In this document: piece by piece, positions 1 through 8,206 of the stretch
Layout: the number at the start of each line of letters is the position of its first letter
Position numbering within the stretch: position 1 is the stretch's first letter
Translations under genes and position numbers: made by a program
Notes under the pieces: generated by a model
Databases searched by the model: none
What the model saw: only the letters and a program-made list of their open reading frames with translations
What the model was told of the DNA's origin: nothing
Origin: Variovorax sp. DXTD-1
GTDB lineage: Bacteria; Pseudomonadota; Gammaproteobacteria; Burkholderiales; Burkholderiaceae_C
DNA: 64,000 nt
NCBI RefSeq assembly: GCF_003984625.1
Contig: NZ_RWKH01000003.1
Span: forward strand, 1 to 64,000
Reading direction: 5' to 3'

Positions 1-1
1 C

Positions 2-349
2 GTGATCGGGGTCGACTCCGGCTGGGAGCTGTATGTGGGGGGCAACGGCGGCATCAAGACGGAGGTGGCGCAGTTCCTGGTGAAGGTGAAGACGGCCGAG
101 GAGGTGATGGAGTACTCGGGGGCCTTCCTGCAGCTGTACCGCGAGGAAGGCTGGTACCTGGAGCGCACGGTGCACTACATCGGGCGGGTGGGGCTGGACT
201 ATGTGAAGAAGAAGATCCTGGAGGACGAAGCCGGCCGCCGTGCGCTGTGGGAGCGGCTGCAGTTCGCGCTGGATGGGGAGCCCGATCCGTGGTTCGCGTC
301 GAGCCAGGCGCAGGTGGATGTGCGGCAGTTCACGCCGCTCACGGTGTAG
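2..349 (+). CDS. nirB: Nitrite reductase [NAD(P)H] large subunit, C-terminal end (partial)
   Basis: This is the last ~115 residues of the siroheme-containing assimilatory nitrite reductase large subunit, which reduces nitrite to ammonium in the cytoplasm with NAD(P)H. The open frame runs off the left edge, so the GTG at the window start is not a real start. The stretch GWELYVGGNGG followed by YIGRVGLDYVKKKI is typical of the end of the NirB siroheme half-domain. The cofactor-binding cysteines lie outside the window. It is followed after 13 bp by a secreted sensor-like gene and then by nirD, nasA and cobA, so it belongs to a nitrate assimilation operon. Identity is by family recognition. Confidence 0.9.
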   Translation: MIGVDSGWELYVGGNGGIKTEVAQFLVKVKTAEEVMEYSGAFLQLYREEGWYLERTVHYIGRVGLDYVKKKILEDEAGRRALWERLQFALDGEPDPWFASSQAQVDVRQFTPLTV

Positions 350-362
350 GCGAGGAAGCGGT

Positions 363-1142
363 TTGAAAAGACGACTGTTCATCGCTTCTTCCGCGCTCGC
401 CGCGGTGGGTGCCCGCGCCCAGGTGGCGGACCTCAACGACGCCATCAACAAGGCGGGCCGCCAACGCATGCTGTCGCAGCGCGCGAGCAAGGCTTATCTC
501 GCGCTGGCGCAGAAAGTGGAAACGCGCAGCGCGCAGCAGGTGCTCGACAAATCGATTGCGCTGTTCGAAAGGCAACTGACCGAGCTCAAGGCCTTCGCAC
601 CGAGCCCCGCCATTCGCGGCACCTACGACGCACTCGACGGCGCATGGAGCGAATTCAAACGCGAGCTCACCGGCCCTGCGCTCGGCAAGGAAGAAGCCGC
701 CCGGATCGTCAAGCTCGATGCCGCCGTGCTCACGCTTGCGAACCAGGGCACCATGCAGTACGAGGCCGCCTCGGGCAAGCCCGTGGGCCGTCTGGTCAAT
801 ATCGCAGGCCGGCAGCGCATGCTGTCCCAGCGCATGGCCAAGTTCTACCTGGCCGGCGCGATGCAGATCGACGCCACCGGCAGCACGGCTGAAATTGCAA
901 AGGCGCGCGCCGAATTCCTTGCCGCGCTCGAAATCCTGCGCAACGCGCCGGAAGCCACCGCGCAGATCCGGCAGGAACTGGTGCTGGCCGATGCGCAGTG
1001 GATGTTTTTCAACCGCGGCCTCCAGCGCCTCGAAGGCGCTGCCACCTCACCCGCCCTGATGTCCGACGTGTTCGTGGCCAGCGAGAACCTGCTGGCCATC
1101 ATGGACCGCGTGACCGGCCTGTATTCCGACCTCAAAACCTAG
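363..1142 (+). CDS. Secreted PilJ/type IV pili chemotaxis N-terminal domain protein with two P-box-like motifs
   Basis: A 259-residue protein starting at TTG 363, chosen because a GAGGAAG ribosome site sits just before it and because it gives a clean signal peptide (KRR, hydrophobic core, cleavage after ARA near residue 19). The mature part is helical and has two copies of the motif AGRQRMLSQR, at residues 31-40 and 148-157, each at the start of a helical-bundle half, as in the type IV pili methyl-accepting transducer N-terminal family (PilJ-like). These motifs resemble the P-box of NarX-type nitrate/nitrite sensors. There is no transmembrane segment after the signal peptide and no output domain. 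Its place between nirB and nirD suggests periplasmic binding of nitrate or nitrite, which is inference. Confidence 0.75.
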   Translation: MKRRLFIASSALAAVGARAQVADLNDAINKAGRQRMLSQRASKAYLALAQKVETRSAQQVLDKSIALFERQLTELKAFAPSPAIRGTYDALDGAWSEFKRELTGPALGKEEAARIVKLDAAVLTLANQGTMQYEAASGKPVGRLVNIAGRQRMLSQRMAKFYLAGAMQIDATGSTAEIAKARAEFLAALEILRNAPEATAQIRQELVLADAQWMFFNRGLQRLEGAATSPALMSDVFVASENLLAIMDRVTGLYSDLKT

Positions 1143-1152
1143 AGACCCCACC

Positions 1153-1578
1153 ATGAGCGAATGGAAAGCCATCTGCCGCATCGACGACATTCCCGTACTG
1201 GGCGCCCGCCGCGTGGCGCGCCCCGTGGGCGTGGCCGTCGCCGTGTTCCGCAATTCAGAAGACCAGGTGTTCGCACTGCTGGACCGCTGCCCGCACAAGG
1301 GCGGCCCATTGAGCCAGGGCATCGTGTTCGGCACCAGCGTGGCCTGCCCGCTGCACAACTGGGCCATCGGCCTGGACGACGGGTGCGCCAGGTCGCCTGA
1401 CGAAGGATGCACGCCCAAGTTCGCGGTGAAGCTCGCCGAGGGCGTGGTGCACCTGGATGCGGAAGAACTCAAGACGCATGCCATCGACCTGGCGCCGCCC
1501 CGCGCCGGCCCCGGCGCCGCAACGGCCGGCAAGCTGGGCGACGAGACCTTCGACGTGCAGGCGCCGCACAGCAGCTGA
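1153..1578 (+). CDS. nirD: Nitrite reductase small subunit, Rieske-type
   Basis: A 141-residue Rieske-fold protein, the small subunit partner of NirB in cytoplasmic nitrite reduction. Both halves of a Rieske [2Fe-2S] motif are visible: CPHKGG near residue 46 and CPLHNW near residue 66, so this copy should bind a cluster, whereas some enterobacterial NirD proteins have lost the ligands. The start ATG lies 10 bp after the upstream stop, and nasA starts 23 bp downstream. A short hydrophilic tail follows the domain. The neighbours (nirB, nasA, cobA) make the assignment secure. Confidence 0.9.
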   Translation: MSEWKAICRIDDIPVLGARRVARPVGVAVAVFRNSEDQVFALLDRCPHKGGPLSQGIVFGTSVACPLHNWAIGLDDGCARSPDEGCTPKFAVKLAEGVVHLDAEELKTHAIDLAPPRAGPGAATAGKLGDETFDVQAPHSS

Positions 1579-1601
1579 ACGCCAAACAGAGGCATCGACG
1601 C

Positions 1602-4397
1602 ATGGAAGAAACTCGCTCCACCTGTCCGTACTGCGGCGTGGGCTGCGGTGTGATCATCGAGTCCGACGGCGCGCAGATCACCGGCGTGCGCGGAGACCCC
1701 GACCACCCGGCCAACTTCGGGCGCCTTTGCACCAAGGGCTCCACGCTGCACCTCACGGCAACGGCCACGGTCACGCGCCAGACCCGGCTGCTGCAGCCCA
1801 TGCAGCGCGCCGCGCGCGGCGCCGAGCCGGCGCCCGTGGCGTGGAACACCGCGCTCGATGGCGCGGTCGACAAGTTCGCGCAGGTAATCCGAGACCACGG
1901 GCCCGACGCCGTGGGCTTCTATGTCTCGGGCCAGTTGCTCACCGAGGACTACTACGTCTTCAACAAGCTCGCCAAGGGCTTGATCGGCACCAACAACATC
2001 GACACCAATTCGCGCCTGTGCATGAGCAGCGCGGTGGCCGGCTACAAGCAGACGCTGGGCGCCGATGCGCCGCCCGCCTGCTACGACGACCTGAAGCACG
2101 CCGAGTGCCTGTTCATCGTGGGCAGCAATGCCGCGTGGGCGCACCCGATTCTCTTTCGCCGCATCGAGGACGCGAAGGCCGCCAACCCGGGCATGAAGAT
2201 CATCGTGGCCGATCCGCGCCGCACCGACACGGTCGAGATTGCCGACCTGTTCCTGCCCATTCAGCCCGGCACCGACGTGATGCTGTTCAACGGCATGCTG
2301 CACCTGATGCTGTGGGAAGGCTGGACCGACAACCGCTACATCGCGGCCCACACCACGGGCTTCGATGCATTGAAGGCCACGGTGCGCGAATGCACGCCCG
2401 ACAAGGTGGCGCAGGTCTGCGGCATCTCGAAGGACGACCTGCTTGCCGCGGCGCGCATGTTCGCGACCTCGGCTGCCACGTTGAGCCTGTATTGCCAGGG
2501 CCTCAACCAGTCATCCAGCGGCACTGCGAAGAACGCGGCGCTGATCAACCTGCACCTGGCCACCGGCCAGATCGGCAAGCCCGGCGCCGGCCCCTTCTCG
2601 CTCACCGGACAGCCCAACGCCATGGGCGGGCGCGAAGTGGGCGGCCTGGCCAACCTGCTGAGCGCGCACCGCGACCTGGCCAACCCCGCGCACCGCGCGG
2701 AAGTGGCCGCGCTGTGGAACCTGCCCTCGGTGCCCGAGAAGCCCGGCAAGACCGCGGTCGAGATGTTCCAGGCCGCCGCCGACGGAGAGATCCGCGCGCT
2801 GTGGATTGCCTGCACCAACCCGGCCCAATCGATGCCCGACCAGGCCACGGTGCGCCGCGCGCTCGAGCGCGCCGAGTTCGTGGTGGTGCAAGAGGCTTTT
2901 TCGACCACCTCGACCTGCGCCTTCGCAGACCTGCTGCTGCCCGCCACCACCTGGGGCGAGAAGGAAGGCACCGTGACCAACAGCGAGCGCCGCATCTCGC
3001 GCGTGCGCCCCGCGGTGGCGGGGCCCGGCGAGGCACGCCACGACTGGTCGATTGCCGTCGACTTTGCACGCCGTCTCGAACAGCGGCTCGGCCGCACGGA
3101 GACGCTGTTCCCCTACGGCTCGGCCGAGCAGGTGTGGAACGAGCATCGCGAATCCACCCGCGGGCGCGACCTCGACATCACCGGCCTGAGCTACGCCATG
3201 CTCGAAACGGCCGGCCCCCAGCAATGGCCGCTGAAGGAAGGCGAGACCACCGGCCGCGCCCGGCTCTATGAAGACGGCGTTTTTCCCACGCCGGACGGCC
3301 GTGCACGCTTCGTCGATACCGTCTACAAACCCGTGGCCGAGGCGCGCGAGGCCCGCTACCCGTTCTCGCTCAACACGGGCCGTTTGCGCGACCAGTGGCA
3401 CGGCATGAGCCGCACCGGCACGGTCGGCCGACTGTTCGGCCACGTGGCCGAGCCGGTGGTGCAGATGAACGCGCAGGACATGGCGCGCCGCCTCCTGAAA
3501 GACGGCGACCTGGTGCACCTCACCTCCAAGCGCGGCTCCATCCTGCTGCCCGCCCGCGCCAGCGCCGAGATCGGCCTGAGCCAAGCTTTCGTCGCCATGC
3601 ATTGGGGCGAGGAATACCTGAGCGGCTGCTCGTCGACCGGCACGCCGCTGGCCGGCATCAATGCGCTGACCACGCCGGCCTACTGCCCCACCTCGAAGCA
3701 GCCCGAGCTCAAGCACACGCCGGTCAAGATCCTCAAGGCCGAGCTGCCGTGGTCGCTGCTCGCCATGGCCTGGCTGCCGCCCGATGCCGCCTTTGCCGCG
3801 CAGCAGGCGCTCAAGCCGCTGATGGCGATGTTTCCGTTTGCCACCTGCGTGCCGTTCTCGGGCAATACGCCGGGCGAAGAACGCAGCGGAATCCTGTTCC
3901 GCGCGGCCGCGCACGACGCGCCGGACGACGAGCTCATCGATCGCATCGAAGGCCTGCTCGGCCTGCGCGGCAGCGATGCCCTGCGCTACGCCGACCGCCG
4001 CCGCGGCCAGCGCCGCGTGGCCCGGCTGGTGCGCCGCGCCGACGGCAACGCCGGGCTCGAAGCTTTCCTGCTGGGCGGCGATACCACCGCCGAGGCCTGG
4101 ATCGGCACCCTGCTGCGCGAGGAGATTCCGGCGCAAACCTACGGCCGGCTGCTGCTTTCGCCGGGCGCCCGCGCGCCGGTGGCGGTGCAGTCCCGCGGGC
4201 AAACGGTCTGCACCTGCTTCAACGTGACCGACCTGGCCATCCAGGGTGAACTGGGCCGCTGCAGCGGCACGCCCGAGGAGCGGCTGGCGTCGCTGCAGGG
4301 TGCGCTCAAATGCGGCACCAACTGCGGCTCCTGCCTGCCCGAGCTCAAGCGCATGGTGCGGGCAACGCCGGCGGAGGTTCTCACAGAAGGTGCATAA
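1602..4397 (+). CDS. nasA: Assimilatory nitrate reductase catalytic subunit with C-terminal BFD-like [2Fe-2S] domain
   Basis: A 931-residue molybdopterin oxidoreductase that reduces nitrate to nitrite in the cytoplasm. The N-terminus carries the [4Fe-4S] ligands C8, C11, C15 and C43 (CPYCGVGCG, then GRLCTKG). The bis-MGD catalytic and dinucleotide-binding regions follow, with NMGG-like and CTNPAQSMPDQ segments. The last ~64 residues form a bacterioferritin-ferredoxin-like [2Fe-2S] domain with C870, C872, C904, C908 and C911 (CTC...CGTNCGSC), as in Klebsiella-type NasA that takes electrons through a separate reductase. The ATG at 1602 is chosen because the conserved Cys motif begins seven residues later. 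It sits with nirBD and cobA, and the molybdenum cofactor gene mog lies further along the window. Confidence 0.95.
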   Translation: MEETRSTCPYCGVGCGVIIESDGAQITGVRGDPDHPANFGRLCTKGSTLHLTATATVTRQTRLLQPMQRAARGAEPAPVAWNTALDGAVDKFAQVIRDHGPDAVGFYVSGQLLTEDYYVFNKLAKGLIGTNNIDTNSRLCMSSAVAGYKQTLGADAPPACYDDLKHAECLFIVGSNAAWAHPILFRRIEDAKAANPGMKIIVADPRRTDTVEIADLFLPIQPGTDVMLFNGMLHLMLWEGWTDNRYIAAHTTGFDALKATVRECTPDKVAQVCGISKDDLLAAARMFATSAATLSLYCQGLNQSSSGTAKNAALINLHLATGQIGKPGAGPFSLTGQPNAMGGREVGGLANLLSAHRDLANPAHRAEVAALWNLPSVPEKPGKTAVEMFQAAADGEIRALWIACTNPAQSMPDQATVRRALERAEFVVVQEAFSTTSTCAFADLLLPATTWGEKEGTVTNSERRISRVRPAVAGPGEARHDWSIAVDFARRLEQRLGRTETLFPYGSAEQVWNEHRESTRGRDLDITGLSYAMLETAGPQQWPLKEGETTGRARLYEDGVFPTPDGRARFVDTVYKPVAEAREARYPFSLNTGRLRDQWHGMSRTGTVGRLFGHVAEPVVQMNAQDMARRLLKDGDLVHLTSKRGSILLPARASAEIGLSQAFVAMHWGEEYLSGCSSTGTPLAGINALTTPAYCPTSKQPELKHTPVKILKAELPWSLLAMAWLPPDAAFAAQQALKPLMAMFPFATCVPFSGNTPGEERSGILFRAAAHDAPDDELIDRIEGLLGLRGSDALRYADRRRGQRRVARLVRRADGNAGLEAFLLGGDTTAEAWIGTLLREEIPAQTYGRLLLSPGARAPVAVQSRGQTVCTCFNVTDLAIQGELGRCSGTPEERLASLQGALKCGTNCGSCLPELKRMVRATPAEVLTEGA

Positions 4398-4444
4398 GCC
4401 GCCTTGCATTCCGGCATAAGCATTGCTGGACAATCGGGGCACCC

Positions 4445-5350
4445 ATGGGAATCAGCCAATACATCAAGGAAATCGGCCGCGGCGCGCGAGGCGCCAAGCC
4501 ACTCACGCGCGAACAGGCCACGGACCTGTTCGGCCAGGTGCTGGACGGCACCGTGACCGACCTCGAAATCGGCGGCTTCTGCCTGGCCATGCGCATCAAG
4601 GGCGAAACGCCCGAAGAGATGGCCGGTTTTCTCGATGCGACGCATGCGCGGCTCAACCACGTTCCGGCCGCCGACCGCCCCCTCATCGTGCTGCCGAGCT
4701 ACAACGGCGCGCGCAAGCTGCCAGTGCTCACGCCGCTGCTCGCGCTGCTGCTCGCCCGCGAGGGACTGCCGGTGCTGGTGCACGGCAGCGCCACCGAAAC
4801 ATCGCGCGTGCTGGCATCGAACGTGCTGGAGGCATTGGACATCCCAATGCTCACGGCCGTCCGAAAAATTGCATGCGGCGAGGTCGGCTTTGCGCCGACC
4901 GAACTGCTCAACCCCGCGCTCAAACGGCTGCTCGACGTGCGCCGCGTGGTGGGCCTGCGCAACCCTGGCCACAGCGTGGTCAAGCTCATGCAGCCGACCG
5001 CAGGCCCCTGCGTGGTCGTGGCAAGCTACACCCATCCGGAATACGCGCGCACGATGGGCGAGACCTTCGAGCTCATGGGCATGACCGCCCTGCTCTCGCG
5101 CGGGCTCGAGGGCGAAGTGGTGTCCGACCCGCGCCGCACCGCGCAGATCGACGGCTTTGTGCGCGGCATGCGCAGCGAGCTGCAGGCGCAGGCCGCGGGC
5201 ACGTCGAACGAAGTGCCGGGGCTGCCGAAAGAGATCGACGTCGCGACCACGGCAGACTACACGCGCCGCGTGTTGAATGGCGAGCTTCCCGTGCCGGAAG
5301 CCATTGCCACCCAGGTCAGGCACATCACCCAACTGGCAGCCCACGCATGA
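4445..5350 (+). CDS. ybiB: DNA-binding protein YbiB (anthranilate phosphoribosyltransferase-like, TrpD2 family)
   Basis: A 301-residue protein of the glycosyltransferase family 3 fold, related to anthranilate phosphoribosyltransferase. In E. coli the homologue YbiB/TrpD2 binds nucleic acid rather than making phosphoribosyl anthranilate. The N-terminal helical segment has the family pattern LTREQATDLFGQVLDGTVTD. The sequence then runs through the HGSATETSRV and KRLLDVRRVVGLRNPGHSVVKL regions that correspond to the PRPP and anthranilate sites of TrpD. The ATG 4445 start is 47 bp after nasA. Its stop overlaps the cobA start by four bases (ATGA), so it is translationally coupled to siroheme synthesis. 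A link to nitrate assimilation beyond co-transcription is not shown. Confidence 0.85.
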   Translation: MGISQYIKEIGRGARGAKPLTREQATDLFGQVLDGTVTDLEIGGFCLAMRIKGETPEEMAGFLDATHARLNHVPAADRPLIVLPSYNGARKLPVLTPLLALLLAREGLPVLVHGSATETSRVLASNVLEALDIPMLTAVRKIACGEVGFAPTELLNPALKRLLDVRRVVGLRNPGHSVVKLMQPTAGPCVVVASYTHPEYARTMGETFELMGMTALLSRGLEGEVVSDPRRTAQIDGFVRGMRSELQAQAAGTSNEVPGLPKEIDVATTADYTRRVLNGELPVPEAIATQVRHITQLAAHA

Positions 5351-6159
5351 ACGCACCCGCATCCCCATTCACCGCCGGAAGCTGCACGCTGGTGGGCGCC
5401 GGCCCGGGCGACCCCGAACTGCTGACGATCAAGGCGGTGAAGGCGATCCAGGCCGCCACCGTGCTGCTGGTGGACGACCTGGTGAGCGAGAGCATCCTGG
5501 CCTCGTATGCGCGGCCCGATGCGCGCATCGTGCACGTGGGCAAGCGCGGCGGCTGCAAGAGCACGCCGCAGGCATTCATCGAACGGCTCATGATCACGGC
5601 GGCGCGCGAAGGCGAAACCGTGGTCCGGCTCAAGGGCGGAGACCCGTTCATCTTCGGCCGCGGCGGCGAAGAGGTCGAGCACCTGCGCGAAGCCGGCATC
5701 GAGTGCACGGTGATCAACGGCATTACCGCCGGCCTTGCCGCCGTGACCTCGCTGGGCGTGCCGCTCACGCACCGCGACCATGCCCAGGGCGTGGTGTTCG
5801 TCACGGGCCACGCCAAGACCGGTGCCAGCGCGCATGAAGACGCCACCGACTGGCGTGCGCTGGCCGCCACCGCGCACAGCGCGCGGCTCACGCTGGTGAT
5901 CTACATGGGGGTGGCGGGTGCGGGCCACATCGAACGCGAACTGCTGCAGGGCCTGCCCGGCGATACGCCCGTGGCGGTCATCCAGCACGCGAGCCTGCCG
6001 CAGCAGCGCCACGTCACGGCCACGCTCGACCGGCTCCAAGCCTGCATTGCCGAAGCCGGGCTTGCGAGCCCCGCGGTCATCGTCGTGGGCGATGTGCTGC
6101 GCGGGCTGGCCGCCGCGGCGCTGCCGCTGGGCTCGGACGCCGGCCGGTTCGGCACCTGA
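5347..6159 (+). CDS. cobA: Uroporphyrinogen-III C-methyltransferase
   Basis: A 270-residue SAM-dependent methyltransferase that turns uroporphyrinogen III into precorrin-2, the first step toward siroheme. The tetrapyrrole methylase signature LVGAGPGDPELLTIKA is near the N-terminus, followed by VRLKGGDPFIFGRGGEE and the GITAGLAA stretch typical of SUMT enzymes. It is a stand-alone methylase, without the CysG dehydrogenase/ferrochelatase part, so precorrin-2 oxidation and iron insertion must come from elsewhere. The start overlaps the ybiB stop by four bases. Its position at the end of the nir/nas cluster fits a supply of siroheme for NirB. Confidence 0.95.
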   Translation: MNAPASPFTAGSCTLVGAGPGDPELLTIKAVKAIQAATVLLVDDLVSESILASYARPDARIVHVGKRGGCKSTPQAFIERLMITAAREGETVVRLKGGDPFIFGRGGEEVEHLREAGIECTVINGITAGLAAVTSLGVPLTHRDHAQGVVFVTGHAKTGASAHEDATDWRALAATAHSARLTLVIYMGVAGAGHIERELLQGLPGDTPVAVIQHASLPQQRHVTATLDRLQACIAEAGLASPAVIVVGDVLRGLAAAALPLGSDAGRFGT

Positions 6160-6284
6160 GCATCTCGGCCGTGCCGCCACCGAAGACCGGCGGCCCCATC
6201 TAGACCTTTTGGCGGACGTGGGCATGTTCCTACAGCCGCCTAAAATCGCGCTCCAACAAAAGCGCAGACAGAGAGAGGGCCGGC

Positions 6285-7415
6285 ATGCTGGACATCGACA
6301 AACTCAACGAATTCACCCAGAACCATGGCGAGCTGCAGCGCGGCCGCGGCCTGGTGACAGGAACCATCGCCCTGAGCCTGGGCATCCTCTGCTTCCTCGG
6401 CGTGCTGGCATTCCACTTTCCGCAGTACCTCACGACGCCCGAGCTGCGCCGGAGCTACAACGTCGACGTGATGCGCTTCATCCTGCTGGCGGCCATGGTG
6501 GTCTCGGGCGGGCTGGCGCTGGTGAACATCATCTTCAACCGCTCGCGCTGGCTCTCGTCGGCCGCGTTCCTGCTGGTGGCCGCGGCCGCGCTGCTGGGCG
6601 GGCACAAGGTGCCGGTGAACGACTTTGCCGACAACACCCCCTACATCGGCCTGGACTGGTTCATTCTCGACCTGCTGGGCTCGTCGCTGATCTTCATCTT
6701 CATCGAAAAGCTGTTCGCGCTGCGCAAGGACCAGCCGGTGTTTCGCGCCGAATGGCAAACCGACTTTCACCACTTTGTGGTGAATCACATGATCGTGGGC
6801 TTCGTGCTGCTGGCCACCAACCTGATGGTGCACAAGTTCTTCGGCTGGGCCGCCAACGACGGCATTCGCGGCTGGGTGGGCAACCTGCCTTTCTGGGCCG
6901 GGCTGCTGCTGATCATCCTGGTGGCGGATCTGGTGCAGTACTGGACCCACCGCGCCTATCACGAGGTGCCGGTGCTGTGGCGCCTGCATGCGGTGCACCA
7001 CAGCGTGAAAAGCATGGACTGGATGGCCGGCTCGCGCCAGCACATCCTCGAGTTGCTGATCACGCGCACGCTGGTGCTTGCGCCGATCTACGTGTTCGGC
7101 TTTTCGAAGGAAGTGATCGACGCGTACATCGTGGTGGTGGGCTTCCAGGCGGTGTTCAACCACTGCAACGTGAGCGTTCGGCTCGGGCCGCTGCGCTACA
7201 TCATCGTGACGCCCAACTTCCATCACTGGCACCACAGCCAGGACGTCGAGGCGCTCGACAAGAACTATTCGGCGCACTACGCCTTTCTTGACTACATCTT
7301 CGGCACCGCGGTGAAGAGCACCAAGCTCTGGCCCGAGAAATACGGCGTGTTGGGCAACTACGTGCCCAACGGCTTCTTCAAGCAGCTGAAGTTCCCGTTC
7401 GTCTGGAAGGGATGA
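6285..7415 (+). CDS. Sterol desaturase / fatty acid hydroxylase family membrane protein
   Basis: A 376-residue integral membrane di-iron enzyme family member. Several hydrophobic helices precede the histidine clusters that would bind the two irons: HRAYHEVPVL, HAVHHSVKSMDW and HHWHHSQDVEALDKNY, the H-x3-4-H, H-x2-HH and HxxHH pattern of this superfamily. The substrate cannot be told; known members hydroxylate sterols, fatty acids, carotenoids or ether lipids. The start ATG is preceded by GAGAGAGGGC. The next gene, a YiiX-like lipoprotein, starts within the last four bases (ATGA), so the two are probably one operon. A 125-bp gap separates it from cobA. Confidence 0.85.
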   Translation: MLDIDKLNEFTQNHGELQRGRGLVTGTIALSLGILCFLGVLAFHFPQYLTTPELRRSYNVDVMRFILLAAMVVSGGLALVNIIFNRSRWLSSAAFLLVAAAALLGGHKVPVNDFADNTPYIGLDWFILDLLGSSLIFIFIEKLFALRKDQPVFRAEWQTDFHHFVVNHMIVGFVLLATNLMVHKFFGWAANDGIRGWVGNLPFWAGLLLIILVADLVQYWTHRAYHEVPVLWRLHAVHHSVKSMDWMAGSRQHILELLITRTLVLAPIYVFGFSKEVIDAYIVVVGFQAVFNHCNVSVRLGPLRYIIVTPNFHHWHHSQDVEALDKNYSAHYAFLDYIFGTAVKSTKLWPEKYGVLGNYVPNGFFKQLKFPFVWKG

Positions 7416-8191
7416 TGCGTACCGCCCTTCTCATGGCGGCGGCCACCGCGGCGCTGCTTCTTACGGCCTGCGCCACGCGGGTCGACCTGCCCTCCAAGGA
7501 CACCAGCTTGCGCCTGCGCGTGCAAAGCTCGGTCATTGCACCCGGCAACGGGGGCGAGCTCATCGCCGCCGATGCGCTGCAGCCCGGCGACATCCTGCTG
7601 ACCTCGATTGCCACGGTCAATTCGTTCGGCATTCGCCTGGGCACCTTCTCGCCGGTGAGCCATGCGGTGCTGTACCTGGGCGACAGGCTGATTGCCGAAG
7701 CCGTGGGCACCGGTGTGCGCGCACGGCGGGTGGCCGATGTGATCGACGAAGAACAGATGGTCGTCGCCTTTCGCGTGCCCGGGCTCGACGCCGCGGGTGT
7801 CGAAAAGCTCCGCGCATGGGCCAACTCGCAGGTCGGCACGCGCTACAACACCACCGGCGTGCTGCTGAACGCGCCTTTCGTGCTGAACCGGCGCCTGTGC
7901 GAGCTGCCGCTGATTCCTTCGGCCGTGAGCCACTACTGCATCAGCGGCATGGCCATGGTGCAGCTGGGCGCAAGCCGGGACGACCAGTTCTTCTGCTCGC
8001 AGTTCGTGCTCGAGGCCTATCGCCAGGCGGGCATGCCGATCACCGACGCCGACCCGCGCTGGGTGAGCCCGGCCGACCTGCTGCACATGCGCGAGGGCGA
8101 CGTGCCCTCGATTGCCGCCACGCAGCCGCTGCGCTACGTCGGGCACCTGAAGTACAACGCGCCGCCGCTTCTTGCGGCCGATGGCCCCTGA
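7412..8191 (+). CDS. YiiX/YebB-like NlpC/P60-superfamily lipoprotein
   Basis: A 259-residue exported protein. The leader has a lipobox ending at C20 (LLLTAC), so it is probably a lipoprotein in the cell envelope. The body matches the YaeF/YiiX permuted papain-like family: an early His in SHAVLYLGDRL, and the likely nucleophile Cys in FFCSQFVLEAY toward the C-terminus. Family members are predicted cysteine peptidases, amidases or acyltransferases; the substrate here is unknown. The start overlaps the membrane hydroxylase stop by four bases. A second in-frame ATG follows immediately. Confidence 0.8.
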   Translation: MMRTALLMAAATAALLLTACATRVDLPSKDTSLRLRVQSSVIAPGNGGELIAADALQPGDILLTSIATVNSFGIRLGTFSPVSHAVLYLGDRLIAEAVGTGVRARRVADVIDEEQMVVAFRVPGLDAAGVEKLRAWANSQVGTRYNTTGVLLNAPFVLNRRLCELPLIPSAVSHYCISGMAMVQLGASRDDQFFCSQFVLEAYRQAGMPITDADPRWVSPADLLHMREGDVPSIAATQPLRYVGHLKYNAPPLLAADGP

Positions 8192-8206
8192 TTCCCTCGT
8201 ACCGAT

